Shown: positions 36,371 through 45,679, numbered from the stretch's first letter. The stretch is DNA of 64,000 nucleotides from Isoptericola halotolerans (GCF_013149785.1 NZ_JABEZU010000003.1:124001-188000), one strand, 5' to 3'. Numbers and translations: made by a program. The notes: a model not told the origin generated them from the sequence alone.

Positions 36371-37882
36371 TCAGCCTCGGGAGTCCTCTGCCGCCTGGAC
36401 GACCTGCTCGAGCCAGGATCGGCGTGCGGTGATCGCGGCCTCCAGCTCCTCGGCCGTGCGGCGGTCACCCGCTTCCTGGGCCGCCGCGAGGTCCGTCTCG
36501 AGCGAGGCGATGGCGTCCTCGAGCTGGGCGGCGGCACCCTCGGCACGGGCCTGGGTCTCCGGGTTGGTGCGCCGCCAGCGGGCGTCCTCGGCCTCGCGCA
36601 CGGCGCTCTCGACGGCGCGCAGGCGTCCCTCGACCCGCTGGATGTCGCCGCGAGGAACCTTGCCGGCCTCCTCCCACCGGTCCTGGATGTCGCGCAGCGC
36701 GGACTTCGCCGCTGCCAGGTCCGAGACCGGCAGCAGCGCCTCGGCCTCGGTGAGGAGCTGTTCCTTGACCTTGAGGTTCTCCCCGTACTCGGCGTCGATG
36801 GCGGCGTTCGCCTCGTCCCGGGCACCGAAGAAGGTGTCCTGGGCAGCCCTGAACCGTCCCCAGAGGACGTCGTCGTCCCGGCGGTTGGCCCGTCCGGCGG
36901 CCTTCCACTGGGCCATGAGGTCGCGGTAGGCGGCGGCCGTCGCGCCCCAGTCGGTCGAGTGCTGCAGCGACTCCGCCTCGACCACGAGCCGTTCCTTGGT
37001 GGCCTTCGCCGCCGTGTTGCGCTGCTCGAGCTCGGCGAAGAAGTGGCGACGCTCGCGGTCGAACGCGGTGCGTGCGTGGCTGAACCGCTTCCAGAGCGCC
37101 TCTTCGGTCGGGCGGTCGATGCGCGGGCCGTGCCGTTGCGCGTCCTTCCACGAGTCCAGCAGCGCACGCAGCTCCTCGCCGGCCGGGCGCCACTGCATCT
37201 TCGACGGCTCCGTGCCGGCGATCTTCTCGGCGGCCTCGACGATGGCGGTCCGGGCCTCGATCGCGCGGTCCTTGGCCGCCGCGCGCTCCGCCTCGAGCTG
37301 CTTGCGTCGCTCGGCGGCCCGACCGCGCAGCGCCTCGACCCGGCCGCGCAGCGCGTCCAGGTCGCCGACGGCCGCGGGCTCGGCCGTCTCCTCCGCGAGC
37401 TTGGACAGGGTCTGGTCGATCTCGCGCACCGACAGGTCCGCGCTGTCCAGACGCGTCTCGAACAGGGTCACCTTCGCCGCCAGGTCGAGGTAGCGCCGGA
37501 CGTAGAGGCTCAGGGCCTCCTCGGTGGAGACCCCGGGGTACTGGCCGACGCTGCGCTCGCCGGTGGCCTCGCGCACGTACACCGTGCCGTCGTCGTCGAC
37601 CCGGCCGAACCCTGTGGCCGCCGCTTCCTCGGCCGCGTCGTGGACGACGGGGGCGACCGGGGCGGGCGGTGCGGCCGCCGCGGGGGAGGAGGCGGGCTGG
37701 GGCCGACGCAGGGCGGACGGCTTGGGCGCACCGGGCTTGGGTGGGCCGGGTCGCGGCGCCGCGGGCTTCGCCGACGCGGCGTCCTGCTCGGAAGCCTCGG
37801 TGGGAGGAGTCTCGGCCGTCGCCTGCTCGGCGGGACCCTCGACGTGGTCGGGGCCGTTCGAGCCGGGGATGCTCTCGCTCAC
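36371..37882 (-). CDS. DUF349 domain protein
   Basis: A 503-residue, largely helical protein. An N-terminal Ala/Pro-rich disordered tail (about 1-85) is followed by a short conserved FGRVDDDGTVYV block, a coiled-coil and repeated DUF349 modules (WKDAQRHGPR, WGATAAAYRDLMAQWKAAGR, DRWEEAGKVPRGD). Function is unknown. The GTG at 37882 overlaps the stop of the upstream cyclophilin gene (GTGA). This pairing is common in actinobacteria. Confidence 0.85.
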   Translation of the reverse strand: MSESIPGSNGPDHVEGPAEQATAETPPTEASEQDAASAKPAAPRPGPPKPGAPKPSALRRPQPASSPAAAAPPAPVAPVVHDAAEEAAATGFGRVDDDGTVYVREATGERSVGQYPGVSTEEALSLYVRRYLDLAAKVTLFETRLDSADLSVREIDQTLSKLAEETAEPAAVGDLDALRGRVEALRGRAAERRKQLEAERAAAKDRAIEARTAIVEAAEKIAGTEPSKMQWRPAGEELRALLDSWKDAQRHGPRIDRPTEEALWKRFSHARTAFDRERRHFFAELEQRNTAAKATKERLVVEAESLQHSTDWGATAAAYRDLMAQWKAAGRANRRDDDVLWGRFRAAQDTFFGARDEANAAIDAEYGENLKVKEQLLTEAEALLPVSDLAAAKSALRDIQDRWEEAGKVPRGDIQRVEGRLRAVESAVREAEDARWRRTNPETQARAEGAAAQLEDAIASLETDLAAAQEAGDRRTAEELEAAITARRSWLEQVVQAAEDSRG

Positions 37883-38679
37883 TGGGTCTCAACTCCTTCG
37901 ATGATGACGGGGCTGGCCGGGGAGCCGTCAGCGGCCCCGTCGGTCGTGCCCGCGTCAGCGACTGCCTGGACGGTGTCCAGACCGGACGTCACGGTGCCGA
38001 ACACCGTGTACCCGCCTGCGGCGTCGGACGGGATGGTGGAATCCTCGTAGACGAGGAAGAACTGTGAACCCATCGAGGCGCCGTCGCCGCCGCGGCGTGC
38101 CATCGCCAGCGTGCCGGCCGGGTAGGTGTCCGCGGCCGGTGCGTTCTCGACGGGGCCGTAGGAGTAGCCGGGTCCGCCGGTGCCGCTGGCCGTCGGGTCG
38201 CCGCACTGCAGGACGTGGATGCCCTCGGTCACCAGACGGTGGCACGCGGTGGCGTCGAAGTAGCCCTGCTGTGCGAGGGAGACGAAGCTGGCGACCGCCT
38301 GGGGCGCCTCCTGCCCGTCGAGCTCGAGGTCGATCACCTCGGTCGTGCCGTCGACGCACAGGTCGATCGACACCGTCCACGTGCGGTCCTCGGCGACCGA
38401 CGGGTCGGGCAGCTCGCCACCCTCGCGCGGGTCCGTCGAGACCGGGCTGCACCCGTCGGACGACGTGGGCGGCTCCGAGCCCGCGGCGTCGGGGGACGCC
38501 GTGGACGACGTGGGCAGCCCGGCGAGGACCACCGCACCACCGGCGACCAGGGCGAAGACGGCGAGGATCGCCACGATCACGGCGACGCGACGTCGGCGTT
38601 CTCGCTTGAGGCGCTGCCGTTCGTCCCACTTCGCCTGCCGCTTGCGGGCGTACTCGCGCTCGCGCTTGCTGGGCGCCAC
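37879..38679 (-). CDS. Peptidyl-prolyl cis-trans isomerase, cyclophilin type, membrane-anchored
   Basis: A 266-residue cyclophilin that speeds proline isomerisation in exported proteins. A basic cytoplasmic start (APSKREREYARKRQAKWDER) leads into a membrane helix (about 40-62) and a linker. The cyclophilin domain has FVSLAQQGYFDATACHRLV, LAMARRGGDGASMGSQFFL and FGTVTSGLDTVQAV. The GTG at 38679 has a GGGGA site. A longer frame to 38757 is less likely. Homologous position to Rv2582 ppiB in mycobacteria. Confidence 0.9.
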   Translation of the reverse strand: MAPSKREREYARKRQAKWDERQRLKRERRRRVAVIVAILAVFALVAGGAVVLAGLPTSSTASPDAAGSEPPTSSDGCSPVSTDPREGGELPDPSVAEDRTWTVSIDLCVDGTTEVIDLELDGQEAPQAVASFVSLAQQGYFDATACHRLVTEGIHVLQCGDPTASGTGGPGYSYGPVENAPAADTYPAGTLAMARRGGDGASMGSQFFLVYEDSTIPSDAAGGYTVFGTVTSGLDTVQAVADAGTTDGAADGSPASPVIIEGVETQ

Positions 38680-38819
38680 CGTCGTTCGTCCCCTCTTCGT
38701 CCGTGCTCGCACGGGATCGTGCGCGTGCGACAGTCTAGGGCGCGCGGCGCCCCTCAACCGCCCGAGAGCGCTGGCCGCGGCCTCGGGCGGGGCGCTCGGA
38801 CGACGCTGGACCAGACCGC

Positions 38820-38825
38820 TACGGT
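38820..38825 (+). promoter_or_regulatory. -10 box of the MBL hydrolase gene (probably leaderless)
   Basis: TACGGT ends 6 bases before the ATG at 38832, consistent with a leaderless transcript. A partial -35 (TCGGAC) lies 18 bases upstream. Confidence 0.45.
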
Positions 38826-38831
38826 GGCGTC

Positions 38832-39557
38832 ATGGACGTGCGCGTGGTCGTTGCACCGGTGTTCGGGACGAACTGCTGTGTCGTCACCGCCGACGCCGAG
38901 CGGCCGGACGGGCGGCGTGACTGCGTGGTGGTCGACGCGGGCGCGGGCACCGTCGGCGGCGTGCTGCGCCTCGTCGAGGAGCACGACCTCGTCCCCCAGG
39001 CGGTGCTCGCCACCCACGGCCACGTCGACCACACGTGGGACGCTGCGGCCGTGTGCGAGACGTTCGGTGTGCCGTTGAGGCTGCACGAGGCCGACGCCTA
39101 CCGGGTCGCCGATCCCTTCGGCACGATCGGGCTCGGCAGCGACGAGGGGCCGGTGGCCGCGGTGAGCGAGGCGCTGACCCAGGCGCTGACCGACTTCGGG
39201 TGCACACCGCGCGACTACCGGGCGCCTGCGTGGATCGAGCCGTTCGACGGCACTGCGCCGCAGGTGGTCGCCGGCGACGTGCACCTGCGTGCGCTGCACG
39301 CGCCCGGGCACACGGAGGGCTCGACGCTCTTCCTCGTCGACGGCGGTGCGCGGCGCGGCGTCGTCCTCAGTGGCGACGTGCTGTTCGCCGGGGGCGTCGG
39401 GCGCACGGACCTGCCGGGAGCCGACGTCGACGCGATGCTCGCCACGCTGCGCGGGGTGGTCGCGAGCCTGGACCCGGCGCTCGGCGTCGTCCCGGGGCAC
39501 GGCCCGACGACGACGGTGGGCCACGAGCTGGCGACCAACCCCTTCCTCGGCGGCTGA
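38832..39557 (+). CDS. MBL-fold metallo-hydrolase, glyoxalase II family
   Basis: A 241-residue zinc-dependent hydrolase. The metal motif is LATHGHVDHTWD (HxHxDH) at about residue 57; further ligands are in LHAPGHTEGST, VLSGDVLF and VPGHGP. It resembles hydroxyacylglutathione hydrolases, but actinobacteria lack glutathione, so a mycothiol or other thioester substrate is more likely (inference). Mycobacteria have the homologue at the same place, before hisS. Confidence 0.85.
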   Translation: MDVRVVVAPVFGTNCCVVTADAERPDGRRDCVVVDAGAGTVGGVLRLVEEHDLVPQAVLATHGHVDHTWDAAAVCETFGVPLRLHEADAYRVADPFGTIGLGSDEGPVAAVSEALTQALTDFGCTPRDYRAPAWIEPFDGTAPQVVAGDVHLRALHAPGHTEGSTLFLVDGGARRGVVLSGDVLFAGGVGRTDLPGADVDAMLATLRGVVASLDPALGVVPGHGPTTTVGHELATNPFLGG

Positions 39558-39605
39558 CCGACGGACGCGTCCGCAGCACCGGCGCGGATCTGGGAAGATC
39601 GGCGC

Positions 39606-40967
39606 ATGGCTCGCATCACCCCCCTCTCCGGGTTCCCCGAATGGCTCCCCGACGGTCGCGTCGTCGAGCAGCACGTGCTGGACGTCCTGCGCCGGACGTT
39701 CGAGCTGCACGGGTTCGCCGGGATCGAGACCCGGGCGGTCGAGCCGCTGGACCAGCTGCTGCGCAAGGGCGAGACCTCCAAGGAGGTCTACGTGCTCCAC
39801 CGCCTCCAGGCCGAGGACGAGGAGGACGCCACGGCGCCGCGGTCCGAGAAGCAGCTCGGCCTGCACTTCGACCTGACCGTCCCGTTCGCGCGCTACGTGC
39901 TCGAGAACGCCGGTCGGCTGGCGTTCCCCTTCAAGCGCTACCAGATCCAGAAGGTCTGGCGGGGCGAGCGGCCCCAGGACGGCCGGTTCCGGGAGTTCAC
40001 CCAGGCGGACATCGACGTCGTGGGTGCCGGCGAGCTGCCGTACCACTACGAGGTCGAGCTGCCGCTGGTCATGGCCGAGGCGCTCGGGGCCCTGCGTGAC
40101 GTGGGCGTGCCCGCGGTGCGCGTGCTGGTCAACAACCGCAAGGTCGCCGAGGGCTTCTACCGGGGGCTGGGTATCGAGGACGTCGAGGGCGTGCTGCGGC
40201 AGATCGACAAGCTGGACAAGATCGGCGCCGAGCAGGTCGCCGCACTGCTGGTGTCCGAGCAGGGTGCGACGGCGCAGCAGGCCGGGGCCTGCCTCGACCT
40301 GGCGGCCATCAGCGGCAGCGACGCCACCGTGGTCTCACGCGTCCGGGCGCTCGCCGACGAGCACGGCGCCGGCACCGAGCTGCTCGACGAGGGCCTGGGC
40401 GAGCTCGCCGCGCTGATCGAGGCAGCGGCGGCCCGCGCGCCGGGCGTCGTCGTGGCGGACCTGAAGATCGCCCGCGGCCTCGACTACTACACCGGCTCGG
40501 TCTACGAGACGGTGCTGGTCGGCCACGAGGACCTCGGTTCGATCTGCTCGGGTGGCCGGTACGACACCCTCGCCTCGGACGGCAAGAACACCTACCCGGG
40601 CGTCGGGCTGTCGGTCGGCGTCTCGCGGCTGGTCTCGCGGTTGCTGTCCGCCGGCCTGCTGGCGGCCACGCGTGGTGTCCCGACGTCCGTGCTCGTGGCG
40701 GTCTCGGACGAGGAGTCCCGCGCGACGTCCGACGCCGTGGCTGCCGCGCTGCGTGCCCGCGGCATCCCGGCGGACGTCGCGCCGACGGCGGCGAAGTTCG
40801 GCAAGCAGATCAAGTTCGCCGACCGGCGTGGCATCCCGTTCGTGTGGTTCCCCGGCGAGGAGCACCAGGTCAAGGACATCCGCACGGGTGACCAGGTGGC
40901 CGCCGACCCCGCTGTGTGGGCACCTCCGGCCGAGGACCTGCACCCGAGGGTCGTGCCCGCCGTCTGA
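39606..40967 (+). CDS. hisS: Histidine--tRNA ligase
   Basis: A 453-residue class II synthetase. Motif 2 region LHFDLTVPFARYV and RYQIQKVWRGERPQDGRFREFTQ, the His-specific ARGLDYYTGSVYET and motif 3 YPGVGLSVGVSRLVSRLL are all present, and the C-terminal anticodon-binding domain is complete. ATG at 39606 with GGGAAGAT just upstream, a possible leaderless -10. It is convergent with the VOC gene, with a gap of 10 bp. Confidence 0.97.
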   Translation: MARITPLSGFPEWLPDGRVVEQHVLDVLRRTFELHGFAGIETRAVEPLDQLLRKGETSKEVYVLHRLQAEDEEDATAPRSEKQLGLHFDLTVPFARYVLENAGRLAFPFKRYQIQKVWRGERPQDGRFREFTQADIDVVGAGELPYHYEVELPLVMAEALGALRDVGVPAVRVLVNNRKVAEGFYRGLGIEDVEGVLRQIDKLDKIGAEQVAALLVSEQGATAQQAGACLDLAAISGSDATVVSRVRALADEHGAGTELLDEGLGELAALIEAAAARAPGVVVADLKIARGLDYYTGSVYETVLVGHEDLGSICSGGRYDTLASDGKNTYPGVGLSVGVSRLVSRLLSAGLLAATRGVPTSVLVAVSDEESRATSDAVAAALRARGIPADVAPTAAKFGKQIKFADRRGIPFVWFPGEEHQVKDIRTGDQVAADPAVWAPPAEDLHPRVVPAV

Positions 40968-40977
40968 CCCGCGGCCG

Positions 40978-41361
40978 TCAGGCCTCGAGGAGCGAGAGCA
41001 CGTTGCCGGCCGGGTCGGCGAACCAGGCGATCGTGGGACCCTCGGCCGGGTCCGTGCTCCGGACGATCCCGTCGTCGTCGTGCGGGAAGCCGGGGTAGCG
41101 CAGCAGCTCCGCACCTCGCTCGGCGAGGTCGGCGGCCGCTGCGGCGACGTCGGGCACCTCCAGGTTGAGGACGGTGAACGATGCCGGCTCGTGCGCGTCG
41201 CCCTTGGGGTAGACGAACACCGCCGAACCGCCCGTCACGTCGAGCTCCAGCCCCATGGGGTTGCGGCGGACGGTGAGCCCGAGGACGTCCCGGTAGAAGT
41301 TCTCGGCGGCGTCGAGGTCGTCGACGGAGAATCCGCTGAACGCGCGGTGGACGGTGAGCAT
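40978..41361 (-). CDS. VOC family protein (glyoxalase/bleomycin resistance fold)
   Basis: A 127-residue single VOC domain made of two beta-alpha-beta-beta-beta repeats: VHRAFSGFSVDDLDAAENFY and SFTVLNLEVPDVAAAAADL, with ligand-type Glu and His positions in place. Substrate unknown. The ATG follows a GGAG site. On the strand opposite hisS and the radical SAM gene. Confidence 0.85.
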   Translation of the reverse strand: MLTVHRAFSGFSVDDLDAAENFYRDVLGLTVRRNPMGLELDVTGGSAVFVYPKGDAHEPASFTVLNLEVPDVAAAAADLAERGAELLRYPGFPHDDDGIVRSTDPAEGPTIAWFADPAGNVLSLLEA

Positions 41362-41498
41362 GGTGGTCTCCTTCGTGGCGGGGCCGGTCTCCGGCGTGCA
41401 AAGGGTGGACCGACGTCACCGGAAGAACTGAGCGGTGACACCTGCGTGTCCTGGCAGCACCCCGTCTCGTCGCACCCGGCCCTCGGTTGAACTCCGGT

Positions 41499-41514
41499 GC
41501 GAACATGTGTTCGA
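41499..41514 (+). promoter_or_regulatory. LexA (SOS) box upstream of the radical SAM gene
   Basis: GCGAACATGTGTTCGA matches the actinobacterial SOS box TCGAACRNRTGTTCGA with one mismatch in the first base and a perfect CGAAC/GTTCG inverted repeat around ATGT. It ends 7 bases before the ATG, so LexA bound there would block transcription. Confidence 0.75.
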
Positions 41515-41521
41515 ATGAGCC

Positions 41522-42661
41522 ATGAGATGGGACGCGCAGTCGATCACCGCGGACGACGGGGCACTGCCCGGGCTCGACCGGACCGGCCTGGCCCGCGCAG
41601 GCCTGGTACGCACGGTGCGCACGCCGGAGTTCGCCGGGATCACGTTCCACGAGGTGCTGGCGAAGAGCGCGCTGTCCAAGGTGCCGGCCGCGTCCCGCAT
41701 GCCGTTCGGCTGGACGGTCAACCCGTACCGGGGCTGCAGCCATGCCTGCCGCTACTGTTTCGCCCGTCCGACGCACGAGTACCTCGACCTGGACGCCGGC
41801 AAGGACTTCGACTCGGAGGTCGTGGTCAAGACGAACGTCGACGACGTGCTGCGCGCCGAGCTGGCGAGGCCGTCCTGGCGGCGCGAGGCCGTCGCCCTGG
41901 GGACCAACACCGACCCGTACCAGCGTGCCGAGGGACGCTACCGGTTGATGCCGGGCATCATCACCGCGCTCGCGGACTCGGGCACCCCGTTCTCGATCCT
42001 CACCAAGGGCACGCTGCTGCGACGCGACCTGCCCCTCATCGCCGAGGCCGCCGAACGCGTCGAGGTGGGCCTCGGGGTGTCCTTGGCGTTCGTCGACGAG
42101 AAGCTGCAGCAGCAGGTCGAACCGGGCACACCGACGCCCCGTGCGCGGCTCGACCTCGTCCGGGCGGTGCGCGACGCCGGTCTGCCCTGCGGTGTGATGG
42201 TGGCGCCCGTCCTGCCGTGGCTCACCGACTCCACCGACCACCTGAGACGACTGCTGGACGCCGTCGGTGAGGCCGGTGCGACAGGGGTCACGGTGGTCCC
42301 GCTGCACCTCAAGCCGGGCACGCGCGAGTGGTACCTCCAGTGGCTCCAGCAGGACCACCCGCACCTCGTGGCCGGGTACGACCGCGTCTTCGCGGGCGGG
42401 ACCTACGCCCTGAAGGCCTACCGCGAGTGGTTGTGGGAGCGGGTGCGACCCCTGCTCGACGAGCACGGGTTCGGACGGTCCGGGCACAGGTCAGGGTCCG
42501 GCGCCACCGGCCGGCGTGGCGAGCTCCGTCCGCACGGCGAGGGCGACTACCCGGTCGGCTCCATGGTCGAGAGCTCCGCCGGAGGGGCCGTGGCGGGCAT
42601 GCCGCGGCACGGTGGGGGTGTCGAGGTTGCCGGTGCCCAGACAGACCAGGCACTCTTCTGA
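41522..42661 (+). CDS. Rv2578c-family radical SAM protein
   Basis: A 379-residue radical SAM enzyme. The 4Fe-4S motif is GCSHACRYCFAR (CxxxCxxC, about residue 72), followed by HEYLDLDAG and KTN, the pattern shared with spore photoproduct lyase-like and Rv2578c proteins. The C-terminus adds an Arg/Gly-rich tail of about 60 residues. An SOS box precedes the gene. Reaction unknown; a role in repair or tolerance of DNA damage is plausible from the regulation. It follows hisS, as in mycobacteria. Confidence 0.87.
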   Translation: MRWDAQSITADDGALPGLDRTGLARAGLVRTVRTPEFAGITFHEVLAKSALSKVPAASRMPFGWTVNPYRGCSHACRYCFARPTHEYLDLDAGKDFDSEVVVKTNVDDVLRAELARPSWRREAVALGTNTDPYQRAEGRYRLMPGIITALADSGTPFSILTKGTLLRRDLPLIAEAAERVEVGLGVSLAFVDEKLQQQVEPGTPTPRARLDLVRAVRDAGLPCGVMVAPVLPWLTDSTDHLRRLLDAVGEAGATGVTVVPLHLKPGTREWYLQWLQQDHPHLVAGYDRVFAGGTYALKAYREWLWERVRPLLDEHGFGRSGHRSGSGATGRRGELRPHGEGDYPVGSMVESSAGGAVAGMPRHGGGVEVAGAQTDQALF

Positions 42662-42751
42662 GGCCGCTGGTACGTCTCGCATGGATCCGTCCCGGTGACC
42701 GTGGGCTCCCGGCGTGGGCCATGACCCGACCGCCCCGGACGTCCGGAGGGG

Positions 42752-43111
42752 TCACCGGACGAACGAGAACCACAGGACGAACAGGCAGAGGGCCAGCATC
42801 CCGGTCGCGTTGACGAAGAAGTTCCGCCCCAGGTCGCGGGCCCGGACATGGAAGGTCATGGCCACGACGAAGTAGGCCACCAGAGAGGCCGACGTGACGG
42901 CGCCGAGCACCGGGATCCCGAGGCCGGCGACCAACCCGAGTGCCGCCGCGGCCTTGACCCACGGGGTGACCCACCACCACCGCTCGGGGAAGTTCACGTC
43001 GCGGAAGCACTGCGCGATGAAGGGCACGGGCTTGATGCAGAGGACGGCGTCGACGGCCGTGACCAGAGCCAGCACCAGCACCGGCCAGGTCGGATCGGGG
43101 ATCGACCGCAT
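42752..43111 (-). CDS. DoxX-like membrane protein
   Basis: A 119-residue protein with four hydrophobic helices and the short DoxX-like pattern (VTAVDAVLCIKPVPFIAQCF, then PWVKAAAALGLVAG). Such proteins are of uncertain function and often act with oxidative-stress genes. The start is an ATG at 43111. A palindrome, CCGGACGTCCGG at 42735-42746, lies just past its stop. Confidence 0.72.
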   Translation of the reverse strand: MRSIPDPTWPVLVLALVTAVDAVLCIKPVPFIAQCFRDVNFPERWWWVTPWVKAAAALGLVAGLGIPVLGAVTSASLVAYFVVAMTFHVRARDLGRNFFVNATGMLALCLFVLWFSFVR

Positions 43112-43165
43112 GACTCGAGGCTACGACACAGGACGACGGCCGTGAACCGGGTGGTGTCGAGGACG

Positions 43166-43639
43166 TCAGCCGTCGGCGCCCAACCGAGCCGGGAAGCCGC
43201 CGGTCGCGATCGGGCCCCACCGCTCGATGGTGATCCGCACCACCGACTTGCCCTGCGCGACCATCGCGGCGCGGTACTCGTCCCAGTCGGGGTGATCCTG
43301 GCCGGCCGCGGCGCGGTAGTACTCGACCAGCGGCTCGACCGACTCCGGCAGGTCGAGGACCTCGGCCGTGCCGTCCACCTGCACCCACGCGTCGCCGAAG
43401 TCCTCGCCCTGGGACATGAACGACGCCTGCGGTCGCCGGCGCAGGTTCGCCGCCTTCGCGCGTTCCGGGTAGGTCGAGACCACGACGCGTCCGGCCTCGT
43501 CGATCCCGTAGGTGACCGGGCTGAGCTGGGGGCGACCGTCGCCACGGGTCGTCACGAGCACCCCGTTGCGGCGTGACCGCAGGAACTCGACGAGCTCCTC
43601 GCGAGACACGGTCGTGCTGGTCGCGATCTGGCGGGCCAT
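43166..43639 (-). CDS. PPOX class F420- or FMN-dependent protein
   Basis: A 157-residue split-barrel protein of the pyridoxamine phosphate oxidase-like fold. Blocks are SREELVEFLRSRRNGVLVTTR, PQLSPVTYGID and RWGPIATG. These actinobacterial members often use F420 or FMN for reduction of unknown substrates. The ATG at 43639 has a GAGGAG site; upstream frame is not family-like. Divergent from aspS. Confidence 0.85.
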   Translation of the reverse strand: MARQIATSTTVSREELVEFLRSRRNGVLVTTRGDGRPQLSPVTYGIDEAGRVVVSTYPERAKAANLRRRPQASFMSQGEDFGDAWVQVDGTAEVLDLPESVEPLVEYYRAAAGQDHPDWDEYRAAMVAQGKSVVRITIERWGPIATGGFPARLGADG

Positions 43640-43674
43640 GGTGTTCTCCTCGCGGTGGCGGTGCGGTGCCCCAG

Positions 43675-43680
43675 TAGGAT
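43675..43680 (+). promoter_or_regulatory. -10 box of aspS
   Basis: TAGGAT about 82 bp upstream of the aspS GTG, in the divergent region. No good -35 is seen. The leader would be about 75 nt. Confidence 0.4.
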
Positions 43681-43761
43681 GGCACGGGCGTCGCGCGCGC
43701 CCCACGCCGGACGCCGTGAGGCTCCGGCGGACGCAACCATCTCGTTCGAAAGGACCCCTTC

Positions 43762-45549
43762 GTGCTCCGCACCCACACGGCCGGCTCACTGCGGGCCGAG
43801 CACATCGGCCAGACCGTCACCCTCACGGGCTGGGTCGATCGCCGCCGGGATCACGGGGGAGTGGCCTTCATCGACCTGCGCGACGCCTCCGGCATCGCGC
43901 AGGTCGTCATCCGTGACGAGGACACCGCGCACCCGCTGCGCTCGGAGTTCGTGCTGCAGGTCAGCGGCGAGGTCTCCCGCCGTCCCGACGGCAACGCCAA
44001 CCCCAACCTCGCCACCGGGGAGGTCGAGGTCATCGCCACCGACGTCGTCGTGCTGAACACCTCCGAGGCGCTGCCCTTCCAGGTGTCCACGGCGCTCGCG
44101 GACACGGAGGTCATCGGCGAGGAGGCGCGCCTCAAGCACCGCTACCTCGACATGCGTCGGCCCGCGCAGGCGCACGCCCTGCGGCTTCGGGCCAAGGTCA
44201 GCTCGGCGGCCCGACGGGTGCTCGACGCCCGTGACTTCGTCGAGGTCGAGACCCCGACGCTGACTCGCTCGACGCCGGAGGGTGCTCGTGACTTCCTCGT
44301 CCCGGCCCGTCTGGCGCCCGGCTCGTGGTACGCCCTGCCGCAGTCGCCCCAGCTGTTCAAGCAGCTGCTCATGGTCGGCGGCCTGGAGCGCTACTACCAG
44401 ATCGCTCGCTGCTACCGCGACGAGGACTTCCGGGCCGACCGTCAGCCCGAGTTCACCCAGCTCGACGTCGAGATGAGCTTCGTCGAGCAGGACGATGTCA
44501 TCGCGCTCACCGAGGACCTGCTCGCCGAGATCTGGTCGCTCGTCGACGTCGAGGTGCCCCGCCCGATCGAGCGGATCACCTACGCCGACGCCATGCGCCT
44601 GTACGGCACCGACAAGCCCGACCTGCGCTTCGCCAACCCGCTGGTCGAGCTCACGGACTACTTCAAGGACACCCCGTTCCGGGTGTTTCAGAACGAGTAC
44701 GTCGGTGCCGTCGTCATGCCTGGCGGTGCCTCGCAGCCGCGTCGCCAGTTCGACGCCTGGCAGGAGTGGGCCAAGCAGCGCGGCGCTCGCGGCCTCGCGT
44801 ACGTGACGTTCGCCGCCGACGGCACGCTCGGTGGCCCGGTCGCCAAGAACCTGTCGGACGCCGAGCGCGACGGTCTCGCCGCCGCGACCGGGGCAGAGCC
44901 GGGCGACGCGGTGTTCTTCGCCGCGGGCAAGACGTCGGAGTCGCGGGCCCTGCTCGGCGCCGCGCGGGTGGAGATCGCCGAGCGGACCGGCATGATCGAC
45001 GCCGACGCCTGGTCGTTCGTGTGGGTCGTCGACGCCCCCCTGTTCAAGTCTGCCGGCGAGGCCGCCGAGGAGGGTGACGTGGCCCTGGGCACGTCTGCCT
45101 GGACGGCCGTGCACCATGCCTTCACCTCGCCGCACCCGGAGTGGCTCGACCGTTTCGAGTCGGACCCGGGCAACGCGCTGGCGTACGCCTACGACATCGT
45201 CTGCAACGGCAACGAGATCGGTGGTGGCTCGATCCGTATCCACCGCCGCGACGTGCAGGAGCGAGTCTTCGACGTCATGGGCATCGGCCCGGACGAGGCG
45301 CAGGAGAAGTTCGGGTTCCTGCTCGACGCGTTCAAGTTCGGGGCTCCGCCGCACGGCGGCATCGCCTTCGGCTGGGACCGCATCGTGGCGCTGCTGACGG
45401 GCTCGCCGTCGATCCGCGACGTGATCGCCTTCCCGAAGTCGGGCGGCGGCTACGACCCGCTGACGCATGCTCCCGCGCCGATCTCGGCCGAGCAGCGCAA
45501 GGAGGCCGGTGTGGACACCGTGGCGGACGAGGACGCGGACCAGGCCTGA
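43762..45549 (+). CDS. aspS: Aspartate--tRNA ligase, probably non-discriminating
   Basis: A 595-residue bacterial-type AspRS: OB-fold anticodon domain (1-105), class II core with [20 protein letters not shown] (motif 2), the GAD insert and motif 3 [11 protein letters not shown]. His31 (in RRRDHGG) and Gly77 (in RPDGNAN) are the two residues linked to non-discriminating enzymes that also charge tRNA-Asn; E. coli has Leu and Lys there. Charging would be corrected by GatCAB. GTG start with AAAGGA upstream. Confidence 0.96.
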   Translation: MLRTHTAGSLRAEHIGQTVTLTGWVDRRRDHGGVAFIDLRDASGIAQVVIRDEDTAHPLRSEFVLQVSGEVSRRPDGNANPNLATGEVEVIATDVVVLNTSEALPFQVSTALADTEVIGEEARLKHRYLDMRRPAQAHALRLRAKVSSAARRVLDARDFVEVETPTLTRSTPEGARDFLVPARLAPGSWYALPQSPQLFKQLLMVGGLERYYQIARCYRDEDFRADRQPEFTQLDVEMSFVEQDDVIALTEDLLAEIWSLVDVEVPRPIERITYADAMRLYGTDKPDLRFANPLVELTDYFKDTPFRVFQNEYVGAVVMPGGASQPRRQFDAWQEWAKQRGARGLAYVTFAADGTLGGPVAKNLSDAERDGLAAATGAEPGDAVFFAAGKTSESRALLGAARVEIAERTGMIDADAWSFVWVVDAPLFKSAGEAAEEGDVALGTSAWTAVHHAFTSPHPEWLDRFESDPGNALAYAYDIVCNGNEIGGGSIRIHRRDVQERVFDVMGIGPDEAQEKFGFLLDAFKFGAPPHGGIAFGWDRIVALLTGSPSIRDVIAFPKSGGGYDPLTHAPAPISAEQRKEAGVDTVADEDADQA

Positions 45550-45580
45550 GCACCACGGCCGAACATGCCCTGGCGACCGC

Positions 45581-45636
45581 CGAACATGCCGTGGCGGCCC
45601 GTCAGTCGAAGCTGACGGGCCGCCACGGCATGTTCG
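45581..45636. repeat. 25-bp perfect palindromic hairpin between aspS and rarA
   Basis: Arms 45581-45605 and 45612-45636 are exactly complementary over 25 bp around a 6-base loop TCGAAG. A partial copy of the left arm, CGAACATGCCCTGGCGACC at 45560-45578, precedes it in direct orientation with period 21 (17 of 19 bases identical). It can act as an intrinsic terminator for aspS, but the near-perfect length and the extra copy suggest a repeated element. Confidence 0.85.
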
Positions 45637-45667
45637 ACGCCGGGCGGGGCGTGTCGGTATCTCTCCG

Positions 45668-45673
45668 TAGGCT
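45668..45673 (+). promoter_or_regulatory. -10 box of rarA (probably leaderless)
   Basis: TAGGCT ends 6 bases before the ATG of rarA. The palindromic hairpin ends 31 bp upstream of this box. Confidence 0.45.
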
Positions 45674-45679
45674 GGCCGC

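Noticed and set aside
45581-45636. LexA-like half sites in the palindrome (CGAACATG...CATGTTCG)
   Set aside because: The half sites are about 36 bp apart, not the 4-bp spacing of an SOS box, so this is not a LexA site.
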